Positions 1-8,082 of a stretch of 64,000 bases of DNA are shown one piece after another. The stretch spans positions 62,001 to 126,000 of the forward strand of contig NZ_CP099997.1 of NCBI RefSeq assembly GCF_024138145.1, in the 5' to 3' direction. Numbering within the stretch: the stretch's first letter is position 1; each line of letters starts with the position of its first letter. The notes beneath the pieces are model-generated. The model was given only the letters and a program-made list of their open reading frames with translations. It had not been told where the DNA came from and ran no database searches. This stretch comes from Natronosalvus halobius. GTDB lineage: Archaea; Halobacteriota; Halobacteria; Halobacteriales; Natrialbaceae. The translations under genes were made by a program, and so were the position numbers.

Positions 1-1161
1 GCGCTTGTGAGCCGTCGGTCGGACCTCGAACGCCTCCCGCTCGGCATCTCGCCGTTCACCGTCTGCCTGTTCCTGGCCGGGATCGGACTCCTGCTAGTTC
101 ACCCTCAGCAGATGATCAACGTGGTCGTCTTCCTCGGGGCGCTCGCCGGGGTGCAGTTCCTCGCGAAGCGCCGGTATGACGATCATCCGATGGTGCACCA
201 CCCGTCGCTGTTCGCGCCGGCAGTCATGCTCGGCGTCCTGTTCGTGGTCTGGGCAGCCGCGAACGCGCGGTTCCGACGTGCCTTCTCGGGGCTCGTCTAC
301 GGTTTGTTCAGCCGTGACATCGGGACCGGCTCGACCGTCGGTCAGCGAAGCGGGTCGCTGACGGAACTGGGCGGTAGCCTGCTCGAACTGTTCGCGATCA
401 TGTTCCTGGTCGCCGCCGTGCTCGGGGCTATCGCAGCGCTGTTCATCCTCGCGACGTGGCTCGGGCGAACGAGTCTGGACCCCGACGGTCGCTCGTACGT
501 CACCTACTTCGCGCTCGCGCTGGTGCCCCTCGGCGGCATGTTCGTGGTCTACTTTCTCGGGACGCCGACGATGGCGTTCCGACAGGTTGGCTTCATCTAC
601 GTCGTCCTGACGATCCTCTCGGGAATCGCCCTCGCACACCTCTTCGGTTGGTTGGCCGGGCCGCTGACGACCCCGGGTGCGAACGCACTCGCCGCCGTCT
701 TCGTCGCGGCCTGTCTCGTCCTGACGCTCGTGACGCTGTTCACGTCACCGCTGATCTACCAGCCGACCCAGCACGTCACCGAACAGCAGCAGTTCGGCTA
801 CGACACCGCCCTCGAGACCCGGGCCGACGAGCGCCTGTACGCCGGCTTCGGCTACGGGATCAACCGCTACGGCGACGCTCACTACGGCACCGAGGCCGGG
901 AGCGAGATCAACTACGACGGCGGCGCCGGCGGGGCGGTCCTGGTCGAGGAGTTCGAGGACGGCAACTACCGGGAGGCCTACCACGGTGCGGATTACTACT
1001 TCACCGTGAGCGCCTACGATAAAGCGCGGGAACTCGAGGTCTACGACGAACTCCACCACTCCGAGGCGGCTCTCGAGGGAATCGAGCGCGAACCCTACGT
1101 GGACCGACTGATCTCGAGTGAGGAATTCACGATGTTTTCGGTCGAGGGAACCCCCTCTTGA
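1..1161 (+). CDS. Polytopic membrane protein, 5' end cut by window edge
   Basis: The frame is open to the first base of the window. A GTG at 7 is the first possible start seen, but the protein probably begins upstream, since the visible part opens with a charged loop followed directly by membrane helices. I see about seven hydrophobic segments (roughly residues 15-33, 37-53, 67-83, 122-150, 165-180, 190-215, 225-245 counted from the GTG). After them comes a hydrophilic C-terminal domain of about 140 residues, rich in Tyr, Gly, Asp and Glu, which would face one side of the membrane, probably the outside. This layout (a helix bundle, then an exofacial tail) is common in haloarchaeal surface-polysaccharide and glycosyltransferase-like proteins. 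I do not recognise a specific family, so the function is open. Confidence 0.8.
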   Translation, partial: ALVSRRSDLERLPLGISPFTVCLFLAGIGLLLVHPQQMINVVVFLGALAGVQFLAKRRYDDHPMVHHPSLFAPAVMLGVLFVVWAAANARFRRAFSGLVYGLFSRDIGTGSTVGQRSGSLTELGGSLLELFAIMFLVAAVLGAIAALFILATWLGRTSLDPDGRSYVTYFALALVPLGGMFVVYFLGTPTMAFRQVGFIYVVLTILSGIALAHLFGWLAGPLTTPGANALAAVFVAACLVLTLVTLFTSPLIYQPTQHVTEQQQFGYDTALETRADERLYAGFGYGINRYGDAHYGTEAGSEINYDGGAGGAVLVEEFEDGNYREAYHGADYYFTVSAYDKARELEVYDELHHSEAALEGIEREPYVDRLISSEEFTMFSVEGTPS

Positions 1162-1191
1162 TGCCTGATCGCGGCCGTCGATAGTCCAGCG

Positions 1192-1809
1192 TCAGTTATC
1201 GACGCCCGCTCCCGTCGGCGCGTCCGGCAGTTCCTGTTTGTCGACATCGATTCCCAGTTCCTCGAGGGCGGCCTCCATGTGTTGCTCCTCGGCGAAGTCC
1301 GAGCCGTCCTCCTCGCGGATCCGCTGGGTCGTCGCGAGCACCTCGGCACGGCGGTCGTCGGGAATCGAGAACTTGTCCGTGGCGAGTTCGATGGTCAGGC
1401 CGTTGTTGTCCCTGGTATAGAGGGAGTGGAAGATGCCCCGATCGAACTCGTTGTAGCCGTAGCCGGCCTCCTCGAGGGCCTCCCGGGTGTCGACGAATCG
1501 CTCGGGGTCGATGCTGAACGCGAGGTGGTGGACCGAACCGATCTGATGGCGAAGGGGAGACGGGTTCGACTGGCGGTCGTCGCTCACGAAGAACGTGATG
1601 ACCCGGCCGTCCCCGGTGTCGAAGAAGAGGTGCGTCGATGTCGGGTCGTCCAGGTTCGGCTGTTTCAGGACGAGGGGCATCCCCAGCACGTCTCGGTAGT
1701 AGGCAATGGTGTCCTCGGTGTTCGAGCCGATTAGCGTGATGTGGTCGGTCCCGGTGGTCTGAATCGGGCTGTCGGGTCGGTCGGCGGTGATTTCGAAGTC
1801 GTCGCTCAT
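1192..1809 (-). CDS. VOC superfamily (glyoxalase/dioxygenase-fold) protein
   Basis: A 205-residue protein read from ATG at 1809 (MSDDFEITAD); a longer frame exists upstream but lacks protein-like composition. Around residues 20-30 the motif TDHITL opens a VOC beta-alpha-beta-beta-beta module. SVHHLAFSI in the middle and GLTIELAT further on give the usual His/His/Glu metal ligands of glyoxalase I, extradiol dioxygenase and fosfomycin-resistance type enzymes. The C-terminal 50 residues are an acidic helical tail seen in haloarchaeal members. The substrate cannot be read from the sequence. The gene is convergent with the membrane protein to its left. Just upstream on the minus strand an AT-rich stretch around 1830-1840 could be its TATA box. 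Confidence 0.85.
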   Translation of the reverse strand: MSDDFEITADRPDSPIQTTGTDHITLIGSNTEDTIAYYRDVLGMPLVLKQPNLDDPTSTHLFFDTGDGRVITFFVSDDRQSNPSPLRHQIGSVHHLAFSIDPERFVDTREALEEAGYGYNEFDRGIFHSLYTRDNNGLTIELATDKFSIPDDRRAEVLATTQRIREEDGSDFAEEQHMEAALEELGIDVDKQELPDAPTGAGVDN

Positions 1810-2176
1810 ACCACCTCTAGGTTCCGAGCGTACATACATTTCCGCTAACGTCGATGTCACCCGGGGCCAAATCGCGGCTCGAGTACGCCGTCGCTCATCG
1901 TCGCTACTGCTCGAGAGGCCGCCACCGCCAGGCACGGCATCGCCACGGCCACGCCACACACGGCCGGGAACGGCGCTCGAGCGCGGCGTACGAAGCGAGG
2001 CGCCGTGACCCGGGGGAGGGCAGGCCCTCGCCGGGACGACGCGGTCACGCGGGGCTTCGATTGTGAACCACCTCGATCGTCCTCGCGACCGGGGCCTAAC
2101 TCGACGTCGAACCCACTTAACGCGTGCATCTGGCCACCCCCGAACCTACCCAAACTCGCTCACAAGCGACCGTCAG
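1810..2176. other. 367-bp divergent intergenic region, no gene seen
   Basis: This lies between the minus-strand VOC gene and the plus-strand membrane protein. Frames across it have no consistent codon bias and no recognisable product. A CTTAAC at about 2116-2121 may be a promoter element for the right-hand gene, though it is about 60 bp from the start codon. I see no RNA gene or repeat. Confidence 0.6.
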
Positions 2177-2704
2177 ATGTCACTCGAGTCCGCTGCGCGC
2201 ACCGATTTAGACGGAACCGACTGGGACGGCACCGTCCCCAACGCCTTCGACCTGCGAGTCGTCGCCCTCGTCCTCGTAGCCTCCGGCCTCGCGGCCTCCG
2301 CAAACCTCACCGCGGGCGGCCTCGAGTTTGCCCTCGTCGCGTTCGGCCTGCTGGTCGCCACCGGTATCGCCGCTCACTGGCTCGGCCAGCGCCGCGTCCG
2401 TCACGTGACCGAATCGCTCGTCGAGGAGTGGGTCGCCGCCGGTGGGAGCGTCGAGTCGGTCACCCGGTCGGCGTCCTGGATGCGAACGGAGTGGATCGTC
2501 CGGACGAACGAGGGGCCGGTCACCGTGGGCGGCCTGGCGCTGGTTCCGATCTCGCGGGTGTCGGTCACCTGGCGCGGGATGGGGGAGTCACACTCTGCAA
2601 CGGCGGCGAGCGCCGACCTCGAGTCGCTGGCCGCGGAGTGGTACGCGGAAATTTTCGAATCCGGGCAGGAACGAGTTCGAGAGACGCCGTCTCAAGTATC
2701 GTAG
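2177..2704 (+). CDS. Small membrane protein of unknown function
   Basis: A 175-residue protein from ATG at 2177 (MSLESAARTD). The upstream in-frame extension to 2063 looks non-coding. Two hydrophobic segments lie at about residues 23-40 and 45-65 (LRVVALVLVASGLAA and LEFALVAFGLLVATGIAAHW). A soluble domain of about 110 residues follows, with alternating strand-like pattern (WIVRTNEGPVTVGGLALVPI), which would sit on one face of the membrane. I do not recognise the family. It precedes pstB in the same direction with a 240-bp gap containing a tandem repeat, so a shared transcript is possible but not shown. It is not a PstA or PstC permease, which would have about six helices. Confidence 0.75.
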   Translation: MSLESAARTDLDGTDWDGTVPNAFDLRVVALVLVASGLAASANLTAGGLEFALVAFGLLVATGIAAHWLGQRRVRHVTESLVEEWVAAGGSVESVTRSASWMRTEWIVRTNEGPVTVGGLALVPISRVSVTWRGMGESHSATAASADLESLAAEWYAEIFESGQERVRETPSQVS

Positions 2705-2808
2705 CGGCGACTTCCGGACGAACGACCTGACGTCTTCGGGGATCGACTGGGCAACCTCGAGAGTGACTCTTCGCTCGCCACAGCCGACGATCGCGTCCGG
2801 GTTTCCCG

Positions 2809-2872
2809 TTTCGAGCGTTCTCCCGTCTCGAGCGTTCTCCCGTCTCGAGTGTTCTCCCGTCTCGAGCGATCC
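2809..2872. repeat. Tandem repeat, 17-bp unit, nearly four copies
   Basis: Copies of a 17-bp unit (consensus TCTCGAGCGTTCTCCCG) occupy 2809-2825, 2826-2842 and 2843-2859, with a 13-bp partial copy at 2860-2872. Copies differ by at most one base in the three full units. The array lies between the small membrane protein and pstB, about 70 bp upstream of the pstB start. Confidence 0.9.
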
Positions 2873-2944
2873 CTGCTCTCGATAGTGTGCGTTACGCATC
2901 CACAACAGGTAACTGTTCGAGGGGTGACTAGCGACTTACCGCGC

Positions 2945-3805
2945 ATGACCGCCAATCGACCCGAATCCGGGGAACTCTCCAGGGGCGCAACAGGCGACTC
3001 CGGCGTGACCTCGATGACCGAAATCGCCAGCCCCCGGGGGTCACCCGGAGTCGAGTCGCCCGTAATCCAGTCCCGGGACCTCGACGTCTTCTACGGCGAC
3101 ACTCAGGCGCTCGACGGCATCACGATGGACATCCCCGAACGACGGGTGACGGCGCTCATCGGACCCTCGGGCTGTGGCAAGTCGACATTCCTGCGGTCGA
3201 TCAACCGCATGAACGACCTCATCGACGTCGCCCGCGTCGAGGGCGAACTGTTCTTTCACGGCAAGAACGTCTACGACGACGACGTCGACCCCGTCGCGCT
3301 CCGCCGCAAGATCGGGATGATCTTCCAGCAACCGAATCCCTTCCCGAAGAGTATCTTCGACAACGTCGCCTACGGACTCCGGGTCCAGGACAAGGACGAC
3401 GACCTCGAGGAGCAGGTCCGGACCGCCCTCGAGCGAGCGGCCCTGCTCGAGGAGGTCGAGGATCAGCTAGACTCGAGCGGACTCGATCTCTCGGGTGGCC
3501 AGCAACAGCGCCTCTGTATCGCCCGGGCCATCGCGACCGACCCGGAGGTCATCCTGATGGACGAGCCAGCGAGCGCGCTCGACCCCGTTGCGACCTCGAA
3601 GATCGAAGACCTGATCGAGGAACTGGCGAACGACTACACCGTCGTGATCGTCACCCACAATATGCAACAGGCCGCCCGGATTTCGGACAAGACCGCCGTG
3701 TTCCTCACCGGCGGGGAACTCGTGGAGTTCGACGACACGACGAAACTCTTCGAGAACCCGGAGAGCCAGCGCGTCGAGGACTATATCACCGGGAAATTCG
3801 GATAG
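2945..3805 (+). CDS. pstB: Phosphate ABC transporter ATP-binding protein PstB (orphan)
   Basis: This is the ATPase of the high-affinity phosphate importer PstSCAB. It is 286 residues from ATG at 2945; an internal ATG at 3014 would give the more usual length of about 263, so the acidic leader may or may not be made. Walker A is GPSGCGKST, the Q-loop is [10 protein letters not shown] (the NPFP form is typical of PstB), the signature is LSGGQQQRL, Walker B is [13 protein letters not shown] and the switch His is in VTHNMQQA. The gene stands alone: neither pstA nor phoU is adjacent, and the only phoU in the window is 53 kb away. The substrate call rests on family-specific motifs and is secure; which permease it serves is unknown. 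Confidence 0.95.
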   Translation: MTANRPESGELSRGATGDSGVTSMTEIASPRGSPGVESPVIQSRDLDVFYGDTQALDGITMDIPERRVTALIGPSGCGKSTFLRSINRMNDLIDVARVEGELFFHGKNVYDDDVDPVALRRKIGMIFQQPNPFPKSIFDNVAYGLRVQDKDDDLEEQVRTALERAALLEEVEDQLDSSGLDLSGGQQQRLCIARAIATDPEVILMDEPASALDPVATSKIEDLIEELANDYTVVIVTHNMQQAARISDKTAVFLTGGELVEFDDTTKLFENPESQRVEDYITGKFG

Positions 3806-3972
3806 CTCGAGGATGTCCGGCTGTTTCTCACATTTTGTGGATTCCTCGAGCGACGACCTGGAGCCGGCAGTTCGGTGCAATCGGTCATTCAGGCGATTCG
3901 GTGTGTTCGATCACTCGAGGTGAGCTGTTTGGGGCAATGGATTATTCGCGACGAGAAGTGCGATGCGCTCGA

Positions 3973-4182
3973 TCACTCTAGGTAGCCCAGCCCCCGGAGC
4001 TGTTCGGCGATCTCCTCGAACTCGGCCTCCGTGAGTTGACCGGACTTCTGGTGCTGGATCACGATGCTCCGCAGGAGAAACCGGGTGAGATCGCTCGTAC
4101 TCTGAAAGCTCGTGCCCTCGATGGTCTCCTCGACGCGTGCCGCGAGATCCTTCGGGATCGAGACCGTCGTGTATTCGGTCAT
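3973..4182 (-). CDS. Ribbon-helix-helix (CopG/RHH-type) protein
   Basis: A 69-residue protein starting MTEYTTVSIPKDL. The first 45 residues match the RHH pattern: a short beta strand (TVSIPKDLAARVEETI) and then two helices (SFQSTSDLTRFLLRSIVI), as in CopG/MetJ-fold DNA-binding dimers. The C-terminal 20 residues form an acidic amphipathic helix (TEAEFEEIAEQLRGLGYLE) resembling the short oligomerisation tails of haloarchaeal RHH and SHOCT proteins. No toxin gene is adjacent, so it is not a convincing antitoxin. It is divergent from the DUF5789 gene across 120 bp and could regulate that spacer; this is inference. Confidence 0.85.
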   Translation of the reverse strand: MTEYTTVSIPKDLAARVEETIEGTSFQSTSDLTRFLLRSIVIQHQKSGQLTEAEFEEIAEQLRGLGYLE

Positions 4183-4284
4183 CTCGTGTCGAAACTGGGT
4201 GACGGATCGGCGTAAAGATTCCCACTGCAGACGACCGTCCGTGAGTGCTCGACCCGTCTCGAGAGCGTAGCCATTTTCGGTCCT

Positions 4285-4302
4285 GAGGTGTTATGGCACC
4301 TC
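4285..4302 (+). promoter_or_regulatory. Perfect hairpin abutting a start codon
   Basis: GAGGTG (4285-4290), loop TTATGG, CACCTC (4297-4302), ending at the base before ATG 4303. GAGGTG resembles a Shine-Dalgarno core and would be base-paired in the hairpin. A GTG at 4288 inside the hairpin is an alternative in-frame start. Confidence 0.5.
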
Positions 4303-4632
4303 ATGGGAGTCCGGCCACCAACGAACGGCCCCGACGACGAGCCGACGAGCATCGAATTCGGCATCGCCGCCGTCGACGCCCGCCTCAAACGAGCCGATCT
4401 CTCGTTTCCCGCCTCGAGAACGGACGTCTCGGCCGCACTCGGCGATGCCAACATCCCCTACGACGTTCACGGGAATACGGTCGGACTCGAGACGGCGCTC
4501 GAGCACGTCGACCGGGAGCGATTCGAGAGCCGACAGGAGTTGCTCAACGCCTTACACCCCGTCTTCGAGGAGTATCGCAAGAATCACTCGGGCGGCTTTC
4601 TCAGGCAGTTCCGGACGCTGCTCCCGTTCTGA
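4303..4632 (+). CDS. DUF5789 family protein
   Basis: A 109-residue protein (114 if GTG 4288 is used). The segment SIEFGIAAVDARLKRADLSFPASR, then a predicted turn and NIPYDVHGNTVGLETALE, resembles the small haloarchaeal DUF5789 family, whose members are often linked to transcription or DNA-associated functions but are uncharacterised. The C-terminus is basic and aromatic (EYRKNHSGGFLRQFRTLLPF), unusual for the acidic haloarchaeal proteome and possibly nucleic-acid or membrane binding. The stop overlaps the first copy of a 26-bp tandem repeat. Family assignment is from memory of the pattern and only moderately sure. Confidence 0.75.
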   Translation: MGVRPPTNGPDDEPTSIEFGIAAVDARLKRADLSFPASRTDVSAALGDANIPYDVHGNTVGLETALEHVDRERFESRQELLNALHPVFEEYRKNHSGGFLRQFRTLLPF

Positions 4633-4732
4633 TCGATTCGGTTCGACTGTCGTCCTGATCGTGTCGGCTTGATGCTCCTTCTGATCGTGTGCGTTCGACG
4701 CTCCTTCTGCTCGTGTCGGTTCGACGTCCCTG
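4629..4732. repeat. Tandem repeat, four copies of a 26-bp unit
   Basis: Units at 4629-4654, 4655-4680, 4681-4706 and 4707-4732 begin CTGATCGTGTCGG or close variants and share TTCGAC and CTCCTT in the second half. The array fills the space between the convergent DUF5789 and aglJ genes and includes the DUF5789 stop codon. Confidence 0.9.
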
Positions 4733-4772
4733 GTCAGGTCTCCACTCGCCTCGAGAGCTGCCGATATCAGTT

Positions 4773-5858
4773 CTATCGATCGTCTCGATCCCGGCGGCTC
4801 TCGAGGCGAACCTGCTCGAGGCGTCGACGCTGTTCGCGGTGGAGGGTGACGATCATGTCCGAGAGGACCCCGAACATGAGCAACTGGACGCCGAGCAAGA
4901 TCGCGGCCGCGGAGACGAGCGCGAGGATCTCGTGGCCGGTGTTGAACTGGATCCAGCGCCAGAGCACGTAGCCCGCGAGGGCGATTCCCGAAATGACAGA
5001 CGCGGCGCCGACGCTCCCGAAGTAAAACAGCGGGTTGTTCGTCTTCGCCAGCGAGTACAGCGTCAGGATGATCGTCCCGCCGTCCCAGACGGGGTGAAGG
5101 TTCGTCTCCGATTCGTCGGGTCGCGCCCGGTAACTCACCGGGACGACGGCCGTCTCGACGCCGTGGCGGACGCACTCGACGGCGAGTTCCGTCTCGATGG
5201 TGAACCCGTCGGAATCGAGCAGGAGTCGCTCGAACGAGTCCCGGGTGAACGCGCGATAGCCCGAGAGGATGTCCTCGTAGTGCGCCCCGTGGATGAACCC
5301 GAACGCGCCGTTGATCATCCGGTTGCCGAACCCGTTGAGGCGCTTCATCGCGTCGTCGTCCATGTCGGCGAACCGATTGCCGATCACGTGTTCGTACCCC
5401 TGGGCCAGGGGCTCGAGCATCGTCTCGGCGTCGGCCGGATCGTATGTGCCGTCGCCGTCGAGCATGAGGACGTAGCGCGCGTCGATGTACTCGACGGCTT
5501 CGCGGACGGCCTGTCCCTTCCCGGAGCCCGACTGGGTCAGTACGCGGGCGCCGCGCTCTCGGGCAATGTCACGCGTACCGTCGTTCGAGTCACCGTCGAC
5601 GACGAGGACGTTCTCGTAGCCACGCTCGCGAAAGCGGTCGACGATCTCTCCGATCGTCGCGGCCTCCTCGAGCGTGGGGAGCAGAATACAGACCTGTTCG
5701 GGCGGCAGTGGGTGGTCGATGGTCGGCGAGTCAGACTCCTCATTGGCGTCGTCCCGGGCCGCGTTCGCGTCGCCATCCGCGTCAGCATTCTCGTCTGCGG
5801 GTGATGCGTCGCCGTCGGAAGCGGCGGATTCGATCCCTGCGTGCTCGTCCATTGGCAT
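4773..5858 (-). CDS. aglJ: AglJ-like family 2 glycosyltransferase (dolichyl-phosphate hexose transferase)
   Basis: The GT-A domain starts near residue 53: VCILLPTLEEAATIGEIV, then VLVVDGDSNDGT, LMLDGDGTY (the DxD metal site) and GYRAFTRDSF. Two or three C-terminal helices follow (about residues 265-285, 300-330). This is the pattern of archaeal AglJ, which loads the first hexose of the S-layer N-glycan onto dolichol phosphate on the cytosolic membrane face. The product is 361 residues from the MPMDEH start; 5852 is the alternative ATG. Compared with typical AglJ of about 300, it has about 50 extra N-terminal residues, almost all Asp, Ala, Glu and Ser, with no internal Met. It follows aglM in the same direction with a 92-bp gap, consistent with a joint N-glycosylation role. 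Subfamily call is good, exact sugar inferred. Confidence 0.85.
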   Translation of the reverse strand: MPMDEHAGIESAASDGDASPADENADADGDANAARDDANEESDSPTIDHPLPPEQVCILLPTLEEAATIGEIVDRFRERGYENVLVVDGDSNDGTRDIARERGARVLTQSGSGKGQAVREAVEYIDARYVLMLDGDGTYDPADAETMLEPLAQGYEHVIGNRFADMDDDAMKRLNGFGNRMINGAFGFIHGAHYEDILSGYRAFTRDSFERLLLDSDGFTIETELAVECVRHGVETAVVPVSYRARPDESETNLHPVWDGGTIILTLYSLAKTNNPLFYFGSVGAASVISGIALAGYVLWRWIQFNTGHEILALVSAAAILLGVQLLMFGVLSDMIVTLHREQRRRLEQVRLESRRDRDDR

Positions 5859-5950
5859 GCACTCGACGCCCGGATTGGAAAAACGTACTGGTGTATTCGG
5901 TGAGTGTTCGGCTTCTCGAACGGAGTACGGCCTCCCTGACGACTCGCCAC

Positions 5951-7267
5951 TCACCAGGTGAGGCCCTCGTAGACCTCGAGATCCGCTTTCGCTTCGGAGA
6001 CGTCGATTCGACGCCCGTCGACGAGTACTCGCCTGGACATCCCTTCGAGCGCCCCCGCGAGGTCGTCGAACTCGGGCCAGTCGGTCGCGACGACCGCCCC
6101 GTCGGCGCCCTCGAGGGCCTCCGCGGCGCTCGCGGCGTACTCGAGGCCGTCGCGGTCGGCGTACTCGGGGTAGGTAGACCGCAGATTTTCGGTGGCGACT
6201 GGATCGTACCCGACGACGGTCGCGCCGCGCTCCAGGAGGGCGTCGATGACCTCGAGCGCGCGGGACTTCCGGACGTCGTCGGTCCCGGGTTTGAACGACA
6301 GCCCGAGGACGGCGATCCGGGCGCCCTCGAGGTCGACGTGGTTCGAGAGCAGGTCGACGAGTCGGCGGGGCTGGCCGTCGTTAACGCGGACGACGGCGTC
6401 CAGGAGTTCGGGATCGTAGCCTTGCTCTCGTGCGCCCGCTCGGAGGGCGTTGACGTCTTTGGGGAAACACGAACCGCCCCAGCCGAGCCCCGAGCGCATG
6501 AACCGCTCGGAGATGCGGTCGTCGAGTCCGACGGCGTCGAGCACCTCGTAGGCGTCGACGCCGTAGGCCTTGGCGACGTTCCCGAGTTCGTTCACCAGCG
6601 AGACCTTCGAGGCGAGGAAGGCGTTGTTGGCGTACTTGATCAACTCGGCCTCGCGGACGCCGGTTTCGACGAAGTCCGCCCCGCGTTCGCGCATGGGAGC
6701 GTAGAGTTCCCACAGGGTGTCGGCGGCCGCCGGGTCGGTCGCCCCGACGACGACTTTCTCGGGCTCGAGGAAGTCCTGGACGGCGGTGCCCATTCGAAGA
6801 AACTCGGGGTTCATCGCCAGCTCGAGGCCTTCGCCGACGGCCCGCCCGCTCGCCTCGCTGACGATCGGGCCGACGACGTCCTCGGTCGTCCCCGGCAAGA
6901 CGGTGCTCTTGACGACGACGATGTGGTCGCCGTCCTTCTCGGCGAGGGCGGCCCCGAGCGACTCCGAGGCCGCGCGCATGGCCGTCAGGTCGAGGCTGCC
7001 GTCGTCGTGCTGGGGCGTCGGCAGGCAGAGAAAGGTGAGGTCGGTGTCGCGAACGGCACCGTAGTCGGTGGTTGCCCGCAGCCGCTCGCCCGCGTGCTCG
7101 GCGATGCGTTCCGCGAGACCAGATTCGTGGATGGGAGCCTCGCCGGCGTTGATCGCGTCGACCGTGTCCTGGTCGATCTCGACGTTCGTGACGTCGTGGC
7201 CGAGGTCCGCGAGACAGGCCGCGATCGTCGTGCCGACGTAGCCGCTGCCGACGATGGAGACGTTCAT
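5951..7267 (-). CDS. aglM: UDP-glucose 6-dehydrogenase AglM
   Basis: A 438-residue NAD-dependent nucleotide-sugar dehydrogenase, oxidising UDP-glucose twice to UDP-glucuronate, a sugar donor for the haloarchaeal N-glycan. It has an N-terminal Rossmann motif MNVSIVGSGYVGTT, the central domain with ELIKYANNAFLASKV, and the catalytic Cys in GWGGSCFPKD. The C-terminal UDP-binding domain contains GLSFKPGTDDVRKSRA, which includes the conserved Lys and Arg. Length is normal and the start is the first Met. It lies upstream of aglJ on the same strand and is divergent from a methyltransferase across 107 bp. GDP-mannose or UDP-HexNAc dehydrogenase are weaker alternatives, but the context with aglJ favours AglM. 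Confidence 0.93.
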   Translation of the reverse strand: MNVSIVGSGYVGTTIAACLADLGHDVTNVEIDQDTVDAINAGEAPIHESGLAERIAEHAGERLRATTDYGAVRDTDLTFLCLPTPQHDDGSLDLTAMRAASESLGAALAEKDGDHIVVVKSTVLPGTTEDVVGPIVSEASGRAVGEGLELAMNPEFLRMGTAVQDFLEPEKVVVGATDPAAADTLWELYAPMRERGADFVETGVREAELIKYANNAFLASKVSLVNELGNVAKAYGVDAYEVLDAVGLDDRISERFMRSGLGWGGSCFPKDVNALRAGAREQGYDPELLDAVVRVNDGQPRRLVDLLSNHVDLEGARIAVLGLSFKPGTDDVRKSRALEVIDALLERGATVVGYDPVATENLRSTYPEYADRDGLEYAASAAEALEGADGAVVATDWPEFDDLAGALEGMSRRVLVDGRRIDVSEAKADLEVYEGLTW

Positions 7268-7374
7268 ACGATGCTCAACGAATCGGAGGAGGTAGTGATT
7301 TTTGGGTTAGTCGCCCGTCGTGTCCGCGACGGGACCACCAACACGGATAGCCCTTCGGCACGTACCCGGACCCT

Positions 7375-8013
7375 ATGACGACGGACGATTCCTCGCACCC
7401 GCTGCTCGCGGCGATTTACGATCCGGCGACTGCACTCGCCGAACGAACCCTGCTTCGTCCCCACCGCGAGTACCTGGTCGACGGCCTCGAGGGCCGGGTG
7501 CTCGACGTCGGCGCGGGAACGGGCGCTCTCTTTCCGTACCTCGTCCGGGTACCCGACGGAGACGCGGCGTTCCACGCCATCGAACCCGACCCACACATGC
7601 GCCGCCAGGCCGCGTCGACGGCCGCCGATCTGGGTCTCGCAGTCGACCTGCGCGACGCTCGGGCCGAGGCGCTTCCCTACCCGGACGAGTCCTTCGACGT
7701 CGTCGTCGCCTCGCTGGTCTTCTGTACGATTCCGGGCGCCGAGGCCGCCCTCGAGGAAGTCGAACGCGTCCTCCGTCCTGGCGGCGAGTTCCGATTTCTC
7801 GAGCACGTTCGAGACGACGGCTGGCGCGGGCAGGTCCAGTCGCTGGTCGAACCGCTATGGAAGCGGGCCGCCGGTGGCTGTCACCTGACCCGACAGACGG
7901 CGTCGCTGTTCGCGGCCGACCGTGCCTTCGACGTGCTCGAACTCGAGCGGGTGAACCTCGGTGTGACGCCGGTGCGTCCGTTCGTCCGGGGACGGATGCG
8001 AAAACGGGTTTGA
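7375..8013 (+). CDS. Class I SAM-dependent methyltransferase
   Basis: A 212-residue soluble protein. Motif I is VLDVGAGTGALFPYL near residues 42-56, the acidic residue after strand 2 is in HAIEPD, motif post-II is DLRDARAEALPYPDESFDVVVASLVF, and motif III is EEVERVLRPGGEFRFLEH. This is a UbiE/Methyltransf_11 type, and the helix after the core (WRGQVQSLVEPLWKRAAGGCH) resembles METTL7-like enzymes that act on thiols or lipids; that similarity is only suggestive. It is divergent from aglM and convergent with a second methyltransferase 60 bp away. Confidence 0.9.
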   Translation: MTTDDSSHPLLAAIYDPATALAERTLLRPHREYLVDGLEGRVLDVGAGTGALFPYLVRVPDGDAAFHAIEPDPHMRRQAASTAADLGLAVDLRDARAEALPYPDESFDVVVASLVFCTIPGAEAALEEVERVLRPGGEFRFLEHVRDDGWRGQVQSLVEPLWKRAAGGCHLTRQTASLFAADRAFDVLELERVNLGVTPVRPFVRGRMRKRV

Positions 8014-8030
8014 CCGTCGCTCGAACGTGC

Positions 8031-8082
8031 GATACGGATGAGCGCTACTCGAGTGAGACGATTCGGACGAACGCTACTCGAG
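8031..8082. repeat. Pair of 23-bp direct repeats
   Basis: 8031-8053 and 8060-8082 are near-identical (GATACGGATGAGCGCTACT versus GATTCGGACGAACGCTACT, each followed by CGAG), period 29 bp. The second copy covers the last codons of the minus-strand methyltransferase. Confidence 0.7.

Noticed and set aside
3973-4632. Toxin-antitoxin pair made of the RHH protein and the DUF5789 protein
   Set aside because: They are divergent and 120 bp apart, unlike type II operons, and the DUF5789 protein has no toxin fold.
5708-7378. A 556-codon plus-strand frame opposite aglM
   Set aside because: It is antisense to UDP-glucose dehydrogenase, whose motifs are complete.
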